IMG/VR virus record: IMGVR_UViG_3300046534_001281 | Span: 1-64,000 of that record | Reading direction: 5' to 3' (one strand) | Length of the DNA stretch: 64,000 bases | Source: a virus | Shown here: one piece after another, positions 1 to 8,243 of the stretch | Position numbering within the stretch: position 1 is the stretch's first letter | How the letters are laid out: the number at the start of each line of letters is the position of its first letter | Made by a program: the position numbers and the translations under genes | Notes under the pieces: model-generated | Seen by the model: only the letters and a program-made list of their open reading frames with translations | Databases searched by the model: none | What the model was told of the DNA's origin: nothing

Positions 1-84
1 AATGATTTGTCCAAGAAAGATGTCAGTGGAGCGATTGCAAACACTGCCCGACCTTGGTTCATCGCTAAAATCAACTCATTTTAA
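1..84 (+). CDS. 3' end of an unidentified gene (partial)
   Basis: An open frame runs in from the left edge and ends at a TAA that overlaps the next ATG (TAATG). Only the last 27 residues are visible and end in ARPWFIAKINSF. The overlap suggests co-translation with the next gene. Nothing here allows a function to be named. Confidence 0.6.
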   Translation, partial: NDLSKKDVSGAIANTARPWFIAKINSF

Positions 85-272
85 TGAAGACTTATAAATA
101 CGCTCACGTTGTCTGGTGGGAAGCAACAGGATCAACAGAAACAAAATATTCGGATTCTCTTGACTGGAAGCAAGTATTACTTGACGAAGGCATTCCCTCA
201 AAAGTAATCGAAAGTGGTTTCACACTATATGTTACCTACGAATTAAAAGTTCAATACAAACTCGAAGAATAA
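84..272 (+). CDS. Hypothetical 62-aa protein
   Basis: Small protein starting inside the stop codon of the upstream gene and ending one base before the next ATG, so it sits in a translationally coupled run. It is rich in aromatic residues (WWEA, SLDWK, LYVTYELKVQY), which suggests a small folded beta-rich domain. No family recognised. Confidence 0.65.
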   Translation: MKTYKYAHVVWWEATGSTETKYSDSLDWKQVLLDEGIPSKVIESGFTLYVTYELKVQYKLEE

Positions 273-273
273 T

Positions 274-579
274 ATGACTTTAACAATTCCATTCAATCCG
301 AATGAAACGGATGTAAAGCTTAACACCAAAGTTTTCGAATACGATGGTCCTGAGTGGGCTGCTTCGGTGGTTTTAACGAAAAAAGAACTAGTGGATCTTC
401 TCGGACAAATTACTGCTGATAGGAATTCTTTCAGAAATAGAAGATTGGGTTATATTGAGCAATGGAAGGATGCTGAAGATTTTGAAGAAAAGTTAAAAAA
501 CTACGATAAAAACATTGACTTTTACGTCGAAAGAGCAGACTATATCACCAACGAAATCAACAAACAATATGGATCTTAA
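274..579 (+). CDS. Hypothetical 101-aa protein, probable helical C-terminus
   Basis: Follows its neighbour by one base. The N-terminal third (residues 1-35) looks beta-rich. From about residue 36 it is charged and helix-prone (KKELVDLLGQ, EKLKNYDKNIDFYVERADY), consistent with a coiled coil. No signal peptide or membrane segment. No family recognised. Confidence 0.65.
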   Translation: MTLTIPFNPNETDVKLNTKVFEYDGPEWAASVVLTKKELVDLLGQITADRNSFRNRRLGYIEQWKDAEDFEEKLKNYDKNIDFYVERADYITNEINKQYGS

Positions 580-733
580 AGATAAAATCAAAGCACGTAA
601 CCCAGTAGTGGAATATCCGCGCCCAAAGGAAATTATTACATCCCTAGAAAACTGTGATCAGGACACACCCACAGATAGTTTATATATTGAAAGAGTTAAA
701 AATCTTATTGAAGAGTGGAAATTATTGATCTAA
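569..733 (+). CDS. Hypothetical 54-aa protein
   Basis: Starts at an ATG overlapping the last 11 bases of the previous gene. An upstream ATG at 515 would overlap far more and is less likely. The protein is short and charged (MDLKDKIKARNPVVEY). Its 3' end overlaps the 3' end of the convergent endonuclease gene by 12 bases, as expected if that gene inserted here. Confidence 0.5.
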   Translation: MDLKDKIKARNPVVEYPRPKEIITSLENCDQDTPTDSLYIERVKNLIEEWKLLI

Positions 734-1747
734 CGATTTATTATATTCTTGGAATTTGATTTCATATTTTGGTAAAAATTTAATATCCCCCCTTTTGTGA
801 TGTTTTTTTAACAATTTATTATTGATGGGTGGGTCTATATATTTGAAGATTAAATCATTTTCTTTACAAAATACTAAAGCTGCTTCTTTTTTTGATATGT
901 TTTTTGGACTACTTTGTAATTTTTTTGGTTTTATTTCTACAAAATATCTACCATTAACGATAAAATCCCCAAAATAATTTCGGATTTTACCTGTATAGTC
1001 TTCATAAGGTATTTTGTATTTTTTCTTTTCTAAATTTTCAATATCCATATTAAATCTTTTAGCATAAATTAAAAACATTAGCTCTCGGAGACTGCGGAAA
1101 TATGTCTTATCAAACCACCCCGAATAACCATTCCCCGAACCATTGGGTGAGGGTTTTCCAAACATAGGATTGTTTTCACCCGAACTGTTTATGCTTTGTT
1201 TTTTTCTATATTCTCCCATTTTTTCTTCAGCTACTTCTTTTCCATATTTCTTCAACCAAATTTTATAATTTGAATCCCCACCGTATCTGGGGCTATTTTT
1301 TCCCGAATATTTAGTTCGATATTCTTCCTTTCTACTTTCGGGGTAAGTATAATTCTTGATTTTATTAACACAGGTTTTCATCTTTTCGTCGGCTACTTCC
1401 TTTCCATATTTGGTTAGCCATATATCATAATTATTTTCTTTACCGAATCGAGGATTCTTATTACCTATTCTGCCAAACATAGGATTTTTACTACCTGTTG
1501 TTACACATGATTTACATCTGGAATTATTATTATTGCCATTATTAAATGCAGAAATAGAGGAATAAGTTATATCTTTTTTACAATTTGGACATTTCCTTAT
1601 TTTTACTATTTTAATATTTTTTCTTTTTAGTATCGCTTTACAGCTTCTACACAAATCATTTTTAACTTCGGAGTTCTGAAAATTTTTAAACGACTTAAAA
1701 ACAATTTCTGATTGACATTCTGAACAATTTCTCTTATATTCACCCAT
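722..1747 (-). CDS. Free-standing homing endonuclease with NUMOD3 repeats and a PD-(D/E)xK-like C-terminus
   Basis: Two N-terminal zinc-finger-like Cys pairs are visible (CSEC about residue 8 with CRSC about 34; CPNC about 53 with CKSC about 78). They are followed by four NUMOD3-type DNA-binding repeats with the N-P-M/R-F-G signature between about residues 87 and 200 (SKNPMFGR, NKNPRFGK, GENNPMFGK). The C-terminal third holds FGDFIVNGRYFVEIKPKK, which fits the D...E-x-K core of PD-(D/E)xK nucleases. No GIY-YIG or HNH motif is seen. It lies opposite to its neighbours. Its start codon directly abuts the start codon of the divergent kinase gene, typical of a mobile endonuclease placed in an intergenic gap. 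Codons are more AT-rich than in flanking genes. Confidence 0.75.
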   Translation of the reverse strand: MGEYKRNCSECQSEIVFKSFKNFQNSEVKNDLCRSCKAILKRKNIKIVKIRKCPNCKKDITYSSISAFNNGNNNNSRCKSCVTTGSKNPMFGRIGNKNPRFGKENNYDIWLTKYGKEVADEKMKTCVNKIKNYTYPESRKEEYRTKYSGKNSPRYGGDSNYKIWLKKYGKEVAEEKMGEYRKKQSINSSGENNPMFGKPSPNGSGNGYSGWFDKTYFRSLRELMFLIYAKRFNMDIENLEKKKYKIPYEDYTGKIRNYFGDFIVNGRYFVEIKPKKLQSSPKNISKKEAALVFCKENDLIFKYIDPPINNKLLKKHHKRGDIKFLPKYEIKFQEYNKSLDQ

Positions 1748-2191
1748 ATGAACTTAATTAGTCCTACTAACAAACCAAAACGGAAAATTTTAACTATTTT
1801 GAGAGGAACGTCCTCCAGCGGCAAAAGTTCATTCGCAGATTACCTCGCTAGTCTCGGAACCGATACCGTAGTGTGTTGTGCTGATGATTATTTCACCGAC
1901 TCTGACGGGAATTACAATTTCGATGTTAGCCACATCAAAGATGCTCATTTCGAGTGCTTCGATAAGTTTCAGAACGCTATCGAGACTTTCAAGTCCAATA
2001 TCGTTGTTGCCAACACCAACACTTCTGACTGGGAATTTAACAAATACAAGGATTATGCTGAGAAGTATGATTATACCGTATTTGTAGTGGTCATTGAAAA
2101 GCGTCATGACAATGTAAATGATCATGGTGTTCCGCCCGATGTCTTGGAAAGGCAAGAACAAAATATCCGCAAATCGCTCAAGCTCAAATAA
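1748..2191 (+). CDS. P-loop nucleotide/polynucleotide kinase-like protein (AAA_33 type)
   Basis: A 147-aa protein with a clear Walker A motif, GTSSSGKSS, at about residues 20-28, followed by CCADDYF near residue 43, the usual DDY/F pattern of this kinase group. This matches small phage P-loop kinases related to the kinase domain of T4 PseT and to NEDD4BP2-like proteins. There is no C-terminal phosphatase domain, so it is not a full PseT. The first about 14 residues before the P-loop strand may be a replaced leader, because the start codon abuts the endonuclease start. The substrate (nucleic-acid end or small molecule) is unknown. Confidence 0.7.
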   Translation: MNLISPTNKPKRKILTILRGTSSSGKSSFADYLASLGTDTVVCCADDYFTDSDGNYNFDVSHIKDAHFECFDKFQNAIETFKSNIVVANTNTSDWEFNKYKDYAEKYDYTVFVVVIEKRHDNVNDHGVPPDVLERQEQNIRKSLKLK

Positions 2192-2195
2192 ATTT

Positions 2196-3128
2196 ATGCA
2201 AAAAGCAAAAAAGAAAGAAACAGAAGTAAAAAAGTCTCGTATTGATACATGGTATGCAGAAATGATTAAAGGTGAAACTGTGAAGTTCGAACCACCTAAA
2301 CGAAAAACACCCTTTGAGAAATCGGAAAAGCGGATTATCACTCCAGCCGAAGCAAAATATATTCTAAAATATTTTAATACAAAAAACCGAGGTATCAGTA
2401 TCCCGTCAGTGAGTAAATACGCTTCCGATATGACAACAAATAACTGGGTATATAACCGAGAGAGTATTTATTTTGATCATACAGGTAGACTACTCAACGG
2501 TCAAACCAGACTACTCGCAGTGATAAAATCAGAAACACCTGTTCTGTTTAAAATCGAATTTGGTGCAGATCCCGTAATTTTCATGTCTCTCGACGGGGGT
2601 AGACCAAGAACTAATGGACACCATTTGGGGTTGTTGGGTTACGATAACCCAACCCAACTCTCATCTTTTATGAGAACTGTTATTGCTTATGAAAAAGAAG
2701 GCCAAGTGGACACCAAAAAAACCGGAAAAAGGTTTGAGGGTTCTAATCAAATCTCGATTAATCAAATCAAAGATAGAGTCGAAGATGAACCCGAGATTAC
2801 GGGACACATGAAACGCTATACCACAAACGTAGTAAACGGAACAATTTCAGCTTTCGTTAGTTGGTTGCTATCCGCTAAAGATCCAGTTAAAGCACAAGAT
2901 TATCTTGAGCAAGTTCTTAATGGTGAACGCCTCAACCGAGATAGTCAGAATTGGGCTTTGTATCAAAAGTTGGATCGAAACAAACGCAAATCAAACAGAC
3001 GCATGTCCAGAACAGAGGTTATGGCAAATTTGGTTATTGGTTGGAATCGATTTCTAGTAGGTCGAGTTTCTAACTATAGTATCTCTTGGGACGAGAAGAA
3101 GCACAAATTTCCCACACCTAATTCCTAA
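2196..3128 (+). CDS. ParB/Srx-fold (ParB-like nuclease domain) phage protein
   Basis: 310 aa from ATG 2196, chosen because it lies four bases after the previous stop. An earlier in-frame ATG (2118) would overlap the kinase by 74 bases. The first 50 residues are very basic (MQKAKKKETEVKK). The core has RLLNGQTRLLAVIKSETPV, matching the G-x-L-x-D/N-G-Q-x-R-L signature of ParB-like domains, followed by LDGGRPRT, as in phage members of this group. The role in phage is unknown; DNA binding or nicking is possible by family. Confidence 0.6.
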   Translation: MQKAKKKETEVKKSRIDTWYAEMIKGETVKFEPPKRKTPFEKSEKRIITPAEAKYILKYFNTKNRGISIPSVSKYASDMTTNNWVYNRESIYFDHTGRLLNGQTRLLAVIKSETPVLFKIEFGADPVIFMSLDGGRPRTNGHHLGLLGYDNPTQLSSFMRTVIAYEKEGQVDTKKTGKRFEGSNQISINQIKDRVEDEPEITGHMKRYTTNVVNGTISAFVSWLLSAKDPVKAQDYLEQVLNGERLNRDSQNWALYQKLDRNKRKSNRRMSRTEVMANLVIGWNRFLVGRVSNYSISWDEKKHKFPTPNS

Positions 3129-3154
3129 TGTGTTCGTTTTTGGAATGTTCCTGC

Positions 3155-3162
3155 CATAAATA
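3155..3162 (+). promoter_or_regulatory. Late promoter element (CATAAATA)
   Basis: T4-late-like box five bases before the ATG at 3168. Confidence 0.5.
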
Positions 3163-3167
3163 AAGAT

Positions 3168-3395
3168 ATGGCAGGAACAAATCCAAGAAATGACCCATTT
3201 TATGCAGGTAATCTTAATGATGATGCTGCTACATATGCGGCGAACAAAGTTGAGGAAAAATACTGGACGGGCGGAACCAGAACACCTTACTACGGTTCAG
3301 GCGGGGAAGAAAGTCTTACGGCTTCTGATCTAGTAGCCCAAACAGATGCTTTGATTGCTTATCTCGAAGCTGACGATTACGAAGTTGTTGAATAA
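3168..3395 (+). CDS. Hypothetical 75-aa late protein
   Basis: Small acidic protein, first of a late cluster that continues with virion genes. N-terminus MAGTNPRNDPFYAGNLND, C-terminus DDYEVVE. Its late-type promoter and position beside the baseplate-like gene suggest a virion or assembly role. No family recognised. Confidence 0.65.
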   Translation: MAGTNPRNDPFYAGNLNDDAATYAANKVEEKYWTGGTRTPYYGSGGEESLTASDLVAQTDALIAYLEADDYEVVE

Positions 3396-3410
3396 TCGAG
3401 TATAAGTTTC

Positions 3411-3418
3411 TAATTATT
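3411..3418 (+). promoter_or_regulatory. Late promoter element (TAATTATT)
   Basis: AT-rich late box three bases before the ATG at 3422. Confidence 0.45.
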
Positions 3419-3421
3419 TAG

Positions 3422-4306
3422 ATGATCACTAATACTCGATTAGTATACATACCGTCATTAAACAAATATCTTAGATTCAGGGAATTTAGGAACGACCACC
3501 TTTTTGCATTATTTAAAACGCAGGATAGTCTCGTAGACTCTATGTGTGCCCAAAACGACATTATCGCGGATTGTTGGGTTGAAAAAGAATATGATATGAC
3601 AGTTCTAACATTGTTGGATGTCATGTCTATTTTTATTTATTGGAGGGTTACTTGTGTTGACAGTTCGATGGTTTTTGATTTGGGTGATAGAGAACAATAT
3701 CATGAATTAAAAGACTGGCTGGAGGTTATCAATGAGCTAGGACAGCACGACTTCCGAAAGGAGTATGAATTTGAAGGCCATACCCTAACTTTCGATATGC
3801 TCACTCTTGAGGATGATTTCGAGATGCAAAGGGAATATATGTTAAACAATTCCTCGGAAACTGAAAAGAGCTTAGAGATAAAAAGAAATCTTATTACATT
3901 ATGTGCTCTTAAAGCCTTTGACGGCGACACCATCAAAGAGTATTCAACGAGAAAGTTATTATATGATAACTTACCCTATAGTGTTTCTGATATTTTTAAA
4001 GATTATCAGAAACATGTTGATGATATTTTTTCTCTTTTCGAAGATGATAAACTCGTGATGGAGATAGGTGAAATCAAAACAACTTTCAGATTGGAGCTTA
4101 TACCTATTTTAATTAAGTATATGTTTTCCGGTAGTTCTGAAAGTCTGCTACAGAATATGACCAACCTTTCCGAAAAGGCTAAGATAAGTTTTACAGATTT
4201 TATGAAGATGTCACCTATGGAAACGCAAGACATTCTACTATATCTCAACAATAGAGAAGGCGGCGGGCAGGATATGGGTGATGATGGCGAAGAAATGTTG
4301 ACGTAA
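3422..4306 (+). CDS. Probable baseplate hub assembly protein, T4 gp26-like
   Basis: 294 aa. The N-terminus (LVYIPSLNKYLRFREFRNDH) resembles the opening of T4 gp26-family baseplate proteins, where a P-S-x-x-K/x-hydrophobic-x-F segment is followed by a helical region and the D-hydrophobic-x-hydrophobic RxxS/C stretch (here DVMSIFIYWRVTC, about residues 67-79). The C-terminal part has SFTDFMKMSPMETQDILLYL, then an acidic Gly-rich tail. T4 gp26 is about 208 aa, so this version is longer. Late promoter and virion neighbours agree. Assignment rests on pattern, not alignment. Confidence 0.5.
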   Translation: MITNTRLVYIPSLNKYLRFREFRNDHLFALFKTQDSLVDSMCAQNDIIADCWVEKEYDMTVLTLLDVMSIFIYWRVTCVDSSMVFDLGDREQYHELKDWLEVINELGQHDFRKEYEFEGHTLTFDMLTLEDDFEMQREYMLNNSSETEKSLEIKRNLITLCALKAFDGDTIKEYSTRKLLYDNLPYSVSDIFKDYQKHVDDIFSLFEDDKLVMEIGEIKTTFRLELIPILIKYMFSGSSESLLQNMTNLSEKAKISFTDFMKMSPMETQDILLYLNNREGGGQDMGDDGEEMLT

Positions 4307-4307
4307 C

Positions 4308-4315
4308 TATAAATA
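4308..4315 (+). promoter_or_regulatory. Late promoter TATAAATA
   Basis: Exact match to the T4 late promoter core, five bases before the GTG start at 4321. Confidence 0.65.
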
Positions 4316-4320
4316 CTACT

Positions 4321-5535
4321 GTGCCTTCGAACTCCAATATTTCTGCAACGGTGACCCACACCAAAATTGCTCAGGTTCCTGATACATTAATTGTCAGACC
4401 TTTGTTCAGTGATACATTGCCTGATTGTTTCTGGTCGGGGTATCCATATCCAGTTTTAATACTACCATCAAAGGATGGTTCTCCCGTATTTTATACAGAT
4501 GCAGGGAATGTGAGTCTGGCTAGTTTGGAGGTGGATGTAACTTTGACCATAGTTGACGAACTGTTCAGCGATAATTGGTTTAAAAGTGTGGATTCTTGCA
4601 CACAGACGCCCACAGGATGCGTTGTAGGCGAAATTACACCTACCTTATCGGAAACAGAACCAATAAGCATCACCGACGAATGTGGATGCGTTAGGGATGT
4701 TCCTACGGCTAGGGTGGTTGATGAAACTCTTACTTTCGCGGTAGATTATTCTGGCGGAACTTTAACAAAAGAATTGGATACATGTATTAGAGCCGACGAA
4801 GACCCATTCCATACTGAATTCTTGGGTTCCGAATTTTCGCTAATGCCTAAGATGGAACAGTTTGATATTCCCGATTATTTTGGAAAAGGCATTCTGTTCA
4901 GCAATGCTAATTCAACAACTTCTTTGATGTTAAATCGCATATTTGATGCCGACTTTACAAACACATTCCAAGAAAAGATTTCACAATTTGGCCCAAACAA
5001 TACAGATATTGATTTAACCGATATTTCCACAACAGCACAAATAGGTGAAATGTTAGGATTAGATGAGAATACATTTTTGGATAATAGCCCTACCGGTATT
5101 GTTGATTTAGTTAAGCTCGGTTCTTTAACATATGAAGATGCCTTTGGTTCTTTAGATATCTATAGTAAATATAACCCTAATAACAAAGGCCCACTTTTAA
5201 CCCCTACTAGTGAGGTATTTGTAGGTGAAAGATTATTCTACCAACAAACCAACGAACCATATAGTAGAATTCTAATATTAGTAGTTCCACCAGAAAGCTC
5301 GAACGATGAAGAAATTAATTCATCTATGACTACCGGAACTAGCTTCCCTCTCAGTGAAATGGATTATGATGGTGTTGATGTTGGGGGTTATTGTTTCTGG
5401 AGAATCGACGAAGATACCGAGGAACGAGTTGGACAGAAAATAGCAACCGACTTTTTACCCGAAATTCCCGATGCCGAAAAATGGCACGATTTGATCAACA
5501 AAAAAATCCAAAGAAATCTCTTGAATCAGATATAG
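4321..5535 (+). CDS. Putative virion structural protein (404 aa)
   Basis: Starts with GTG, supported by the perfect TATAAATA just upstream. The N-terminal half is beta-rich with regularly placed Thr/Val/Pro and several Cys (TDECGCVRD, SCTQTPTGC). The C-terminal half is mixed. No enzyme motif, signal peptide or membrane segment. Placed between two probable baseplate genes, so a baseplate or tail component is the best guess. No family recognised. Confidence 0.55.
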   Translation: MPSNSNISATVTHTKIAQVPDTLIVRPLFSDTLPDCFWSGYPYPVLILPSKDGSPVFYTDAGNVSLASLEVDVTLTIVDELFSDNWFKSVDSCTQTPTGCVVGEITPTLSETEPISITDECGCVRDVPTARVVDETLTFAVDYSGGTLTKELDTCIRADEDPFHTEFLGSEFSLMPKMEQFDIPDYFGKGILFSNANSTTSLMLNRIFDADFTNTFQEKISQFGPNNTDIDLTDISTTAQIGEMLGLDENTFLDNSPTGIVDLVKLGSLTYEDAFGSLDIYSKYNPNNKGPLLTPTSEVFVGERLFYQQTNEPYSRILILVVPPESSNDEEINSSMTTGTSFPLSEMDYDGVDVGGYCFWRIDEDTEERVGQKIATDFLPEIPDAEKWHDLINKKIQRNLLNQI

Positions 5536-5553
5536 AATCTGCTATCATAACTT

Positions 5554-5919
5554 ATGATGAAATTAGATTTACTGCGACACTCTAAAGAGGTAGGCCAAAT
5601 AGACCTCAATCAAATCTTAGAATATATGAAACCTCTTGTTGTTATGGATCAAGAGGATGCGGTCACCGAACAATGCATTGATAAAGTTCAGAAAACTTTT
5701 AAAATTGACGAAGGTGTTTCTGCGGAAGAACAGTTAATTATGTTAAGGGCGTTATACATCACATTCTGGGATGAATATGTCCAGTTCTTAAACTTACATA
5801 ATATTAGACACGGTTTTCTTGATGATCAACAACTATATGACGTATTACAAAACTCGGGAGATTTTACTCAGATTCGGAGTTTGATTGATTCTCTTTCACC
5901 CTCACCGTCCGCAATCTGA
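5554..5919 (+). CDS. Hypothetical 121-aa late protein
   Basis: Mostly helical by composition. Starts at the first of two adjacent ATGs 18 bases after the preceding stop. Its last about 56 bases overlap a convergent gene on the other strand, so its 3' end doubles as coding sequence for both. Likely part of the same virion group as its upstream neighbours. No family recognised. Confidence 0.6.
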   Translation: MMKLDLLRHSKEVGQIDLNQILEYMKPLVVMDQEDAVTEQCIDKVQKTFKIDEGVSAEEQLIMLRALYITFWDEYVQFLNLHNIRHGFLDDQQLYDVLQNSGDFTQIRSLIDSLSPSPSAI

Positions 5920-6346
5920 TCTTACCATTGCTCAATTTCTTAGCTTGATATTGCGCGGTCTTACTGTTAAGCATCTTCCAACCACCATCATCACCAAAAT
6001 TGAGAGATCTGCCACCAGAATTATTCAGTAGCTTATCAAATGCATCTTGAGACATCACTTTACTATAACCAGATCTTGATTGTTCTAAGGTTCTTTTCAT
6101 AGAACCTTTTCTAGTATTCTTTTCTTTGTCTCTATCAGAAACCATCTTACCGCTAGTGTTATCCATCCCTTTGAAATATTTACCAGCTATCTTTCCTTGG
6201 TCATTCTCATTTCTTTTTTTAGCGGGGGTGTTTGAATTGGGTGTGTAGTCTTGAGATTTTTGATATGGTTTGTCGTTGATAGTAGGGATTGCGTTATTGT
6301 CTAAAGTTCCAGCAATCTCCTCAATTATTTGATCAAATCTCTTCAT
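5864..6346 (-). CDS. Hypothetical basic 160-aa protein, probably late
   Basis: N-terminus MKRFDQIIEEIAGTLDNN, then a long polar, low-complexity, Lys/Ser/Asn-rich middle (residues 20-90) and a basic C-terminus with SNGKIRLRTVRVKE. The start MKRFDQIIEE followed by an I-x-E site recalls packaged internal proteins seen elsewhere in this window, but the match is weaker. A TATAATTA box lies 12 bases upstream on the minus strand. Possible DNA-binding or internal head protein. Confidence 0.55.
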   Translation of the reverse strand: MKRFDQIIEEIAGTLDNNAIPTINDKPYQKSQDYTPNSNTPAKKRNENDQGKIAGKYFKGMDNTSGKMVSDRDKEKNTRKGSMKRTLEQSRSGYSKVMSQDAFDKLLNNSGGRSLNFGDDGGWKMLNSKTAQYQAKKLSNGKIRLRTVRVKENQSNSESE

Positions 6347-6358
6347 ATCTCTTGCATT

Positions 6359-6366
6359 TAATTATA
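6359..6366 (-). promoter_or_regulatory. Late promoter element TATAATTA (minus strand)
   Basis: Read on the minus strand, TATAATTA lies 12 bases before the start at 6346, a little farther than usual. Confidence 0.4.
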
Positions 6367-6391
6367 GTTGGGGTAAGATCAATAATAAATT

Positions 6392-7420
6392 ATGATAGAA
6401 ATCCCTGAAACATACTTTGAAAGCAAGCTCTTTGAGCATGTAGGATTTGCAAAGAGGCAATTGAACGGTAATGTCTTAGGTTGCTGTCCGTTCTGTATGG
6501 AGGATTCTTCGTGGGGTAAGAAGAAACGATTCTATTATTACGCAGATACTAAAATATGTAAATGTTTTAACTGTGGTAAGTATTGTGACCAGATCAATTT
6601 TCTGAAAGAGATGGAAGATCTGCCCTTCGTAGATCTAATCAAAGAGATTAAGGACAATGGAGGCGAATTCATGTCACCCAATAGAGACTGGCACGTCCCC
6701 GCAGAATTCTTTAAAGAGCCAAAAGGAGTAGAACTACCCGAAGACAGTATCGACCTATTAGACGGCGGTCAGTCGGAATTCTATAAGGGTGACTACTATG
6801 TTAATAAAGCTTTGGATACAATCCAAGAGCGGAGATTGGATACAGCCAAAAACAGAGGCTCGTTATTTCTTTCGAGAAATGATTTCATCCATAAAAATCG
6901 GATCATTATCCCCTTTAGGGATGAACTACAACGGCTGAACTTCTTTCAGAGCAGAGCACAAAATAGCAAGCACATGGATATAGGTAAATACCTGTCTGCC
7001 ACAAATGGTAAGAAGACGTTCTACGGTATTGATAAATTGGATTCTTCATCTAAAAATGTGTTTGTTATTGAAGGTCCACTGGATTGTTTCTTTGTAGAAA
7101 ACTCCATAGGAGGTGGGGGTATAAAGTTTAACAATGCTCAAAATAATATACTCGAAAGTTTAGAGATACTTTATGATGTTATATATTGTCTCGACAATGA
7201 CTTTGATAAAAATGATGTGGTCAAAGTTTATATGCGTTATATTAAAGAAGGCAAGAAGGTTTTCTTATGGGGTGGTGAATTCTCTAAGTATAAAGACTTC
7301 AATGAATATGCTATAGCGAAAGAGATAGATATAATTGAGCCAGAAGAGATATTAAAACATACCCATTCTGGCTCAGAAGCTTCTAAAATTTTAGTTGGTA
7401 AACTTAAGGCTTTACGTTGA
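6392..7420 (+). CDS. DNA primase, T4 gp61-like
   Basis: 342 aa, the same length as T4 gp61. An N-terminal zinc-binding domain is visible as CCPFC (about residue 32) and CFNCGKYC (about residue 58), the pattern that recognises the priming site. The Toprim-like catalytic core has FVIEGPLDCFF (about residues 225-235) followed by IYCLDNDFDKND, giving the conserved E and DxD acidic residues. It would make RNA primers for lagging-strand synthesis with a gp41-type helicase that is not in this window. The clamp-loader subunit and Dda lie within 6 kb. Confidence 0.9.
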   Translation: MIEIPETYFESKLFEHVGFAKRQLNGNVLGCCPFCMEDSSWGKKKRFYYYADTKICKCFNCGKYCDQINFLKEMEDLPFVDLIKEIKDNGGEFMSPNRDWHVPAEFFKEPKGVELPEDSIDLLDGGQSEFYKGDYYVNKALDTIQERRLDTAKNRGSLFLSRNDFIHKNRIIIPFRDELQRLNFFQSRAQNSKHMDIGKYLSATNGKKTFYGIDKLDSSSKNVFVIEGPLDCFFVENSIGGGGIKFNNAQNNILESLEILYDVIYCLDNDFDKNDVVKVYMRYIKEGKKVFLWGGEFSKYKDFNEYAIAKEIDIIEPEEILKHTHSGSEASKILVGKLKALR

Positions 7421-7721
7421 ATTGGACAGTAGCAAAGATGCCCTGCCCTGCAAAATTAGATTTAGGCCAATCGTCATAGTAATGAAGTTCGCCAACAGGA
7501 ACCTCGGTTATGATCACCTCCAACATGCCCACAACTTGCAAAACGATATCCATAGTCTTGAAGAAATTAACTTCGCCTGTTTCTATGATAATGTTATGGT
7601 CATATTTATGTGCATTTTCAACATCACCTTTAACATACTTCTCCTCGATGGGCTGTTCTTCAACCTTTCCGTAGATACAATCTAGGAAGCTATCAACAAC
7701 ATTGCTTTTGTAATCATTCAT
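7404..7721 (-). CDS. Hypothetical 105-aa protein
   Basis: Second gene of a two-gene minus-strand operon: its ATG overlaps the stop of the 155-aa gene (TAATG). Composition suggests a small beta-rich domain (HNIIIETGEVNFF, LQVVGMLEVIITEV). Its 3' end overlaps that of the convergent primase gene by 17 bases. No family recognised. Confidence 0.65.
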   Translation of the reverse strand: MNDYKSNVVDSFLDCIYGKVEEQPIEEKYVKGDVENAHKYDHNIIIETGEVNFFKTMDIVLQVVGMLEVIITEVPVGELHYYDDWPKSNFAGQGIFATVQFNVKP

Positions 7722-8188
7722 TATACCGCATTTAATGCTTCAACTTTCTTACGAAGAGATGGTTCCGCACTTGCCATTTGGTCTAATACCGCTTTAATTT
7801 CTTGAGTAGCCTTGACACCATTGAGAATAGGTTTCTTGAGTTGTTGTAAAGCTCCGTTTGCGATAGAGTCACTTCTATCACTTAAAGCTAGCAACCTAGT
7901 TAAATTGGATTCGTTATTAGGCCCTACCAATTCTTCGTAAAATTTACTAAACATTTCATTCTTTTTGTAAATGTTTAAAATGATTTTTTCCATCTCATCA
8001 CTTTCGTCAAAACCTAAATCTTCGATTTCAAAATCCGAGGGGGTTGAATCTGGGTCCAGCGAATCTTCAAACCCTTCACCACTACCCATATCCTCTGGAG
8101 GACCGCCCCTTTCGCGGTCCTTAAAAACACTATCATCTCTCTCGCTGAGAAGATGTTGGGAAAAAAGACTCTTTACCTTGTTACTCAT
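7721..8188 (-). CDS. Hypothetical acidic 155-aa late protein
   Basis: First gene of the operon, with a perfect TATAAATA upstream. Residues 20-65 are acidic and disordered-looking (EDMGSGEGFEDSLDPD). Residues 67-155 are helical. Could be an assembly factor or scaffold-like protein. No family recognised. Confidence 0.65.
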   Translation of the reverse strand: MSNKVKSLFSQHLLSERDDSVFKDRERGGPPEDMGSGEGFEDSLDPDSTPSDFEIEDLGFDESDEMEKIILNIYKKNEMFSKFYEELVGPNNESNLTRLLALSDRSDSIANGALQQLKKPILNGVKATQEIKAVLDQMASAEPSLRKKVEALNAV

Positions 8189-8193
8189 ATTAC

Positions 8194-8201
8194 TATTTAT
8201 A
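8194..8201 (-). promoter_or_regulatory. Late promoter TATAAATA (minus strand)
   Basis: Exact T4 late core on the minus strand, five bases before the ATG of the 155-aa gene. Confidence 0.65.
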
Positions 8202-8232
8202 CTAAAATACTTGCAAAACCGGATTTCTTTGC

Positions 8233-8242
8233 TAATATAAAT
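8233..8242 (+). promoter_or_regulatory. Late-type element TAATATAAAT
   Basis: AT-rich box directly before the ATG at 8244. Confidence 0.4.
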
Positions 8243-8243
8243 T

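Noticed and set aside
515-733. Start of the 54-aa gene at 515
   Set aside because: Would overlap the previous gene by 65 bases; ATG 569 gives the usual short overlap.
1829-2341. 170-codon minus-strand frame opposite the kinase and ParB-like genes
   Set aside because: Covers two well-supported genes and has an unnatural composition; shadow frame.
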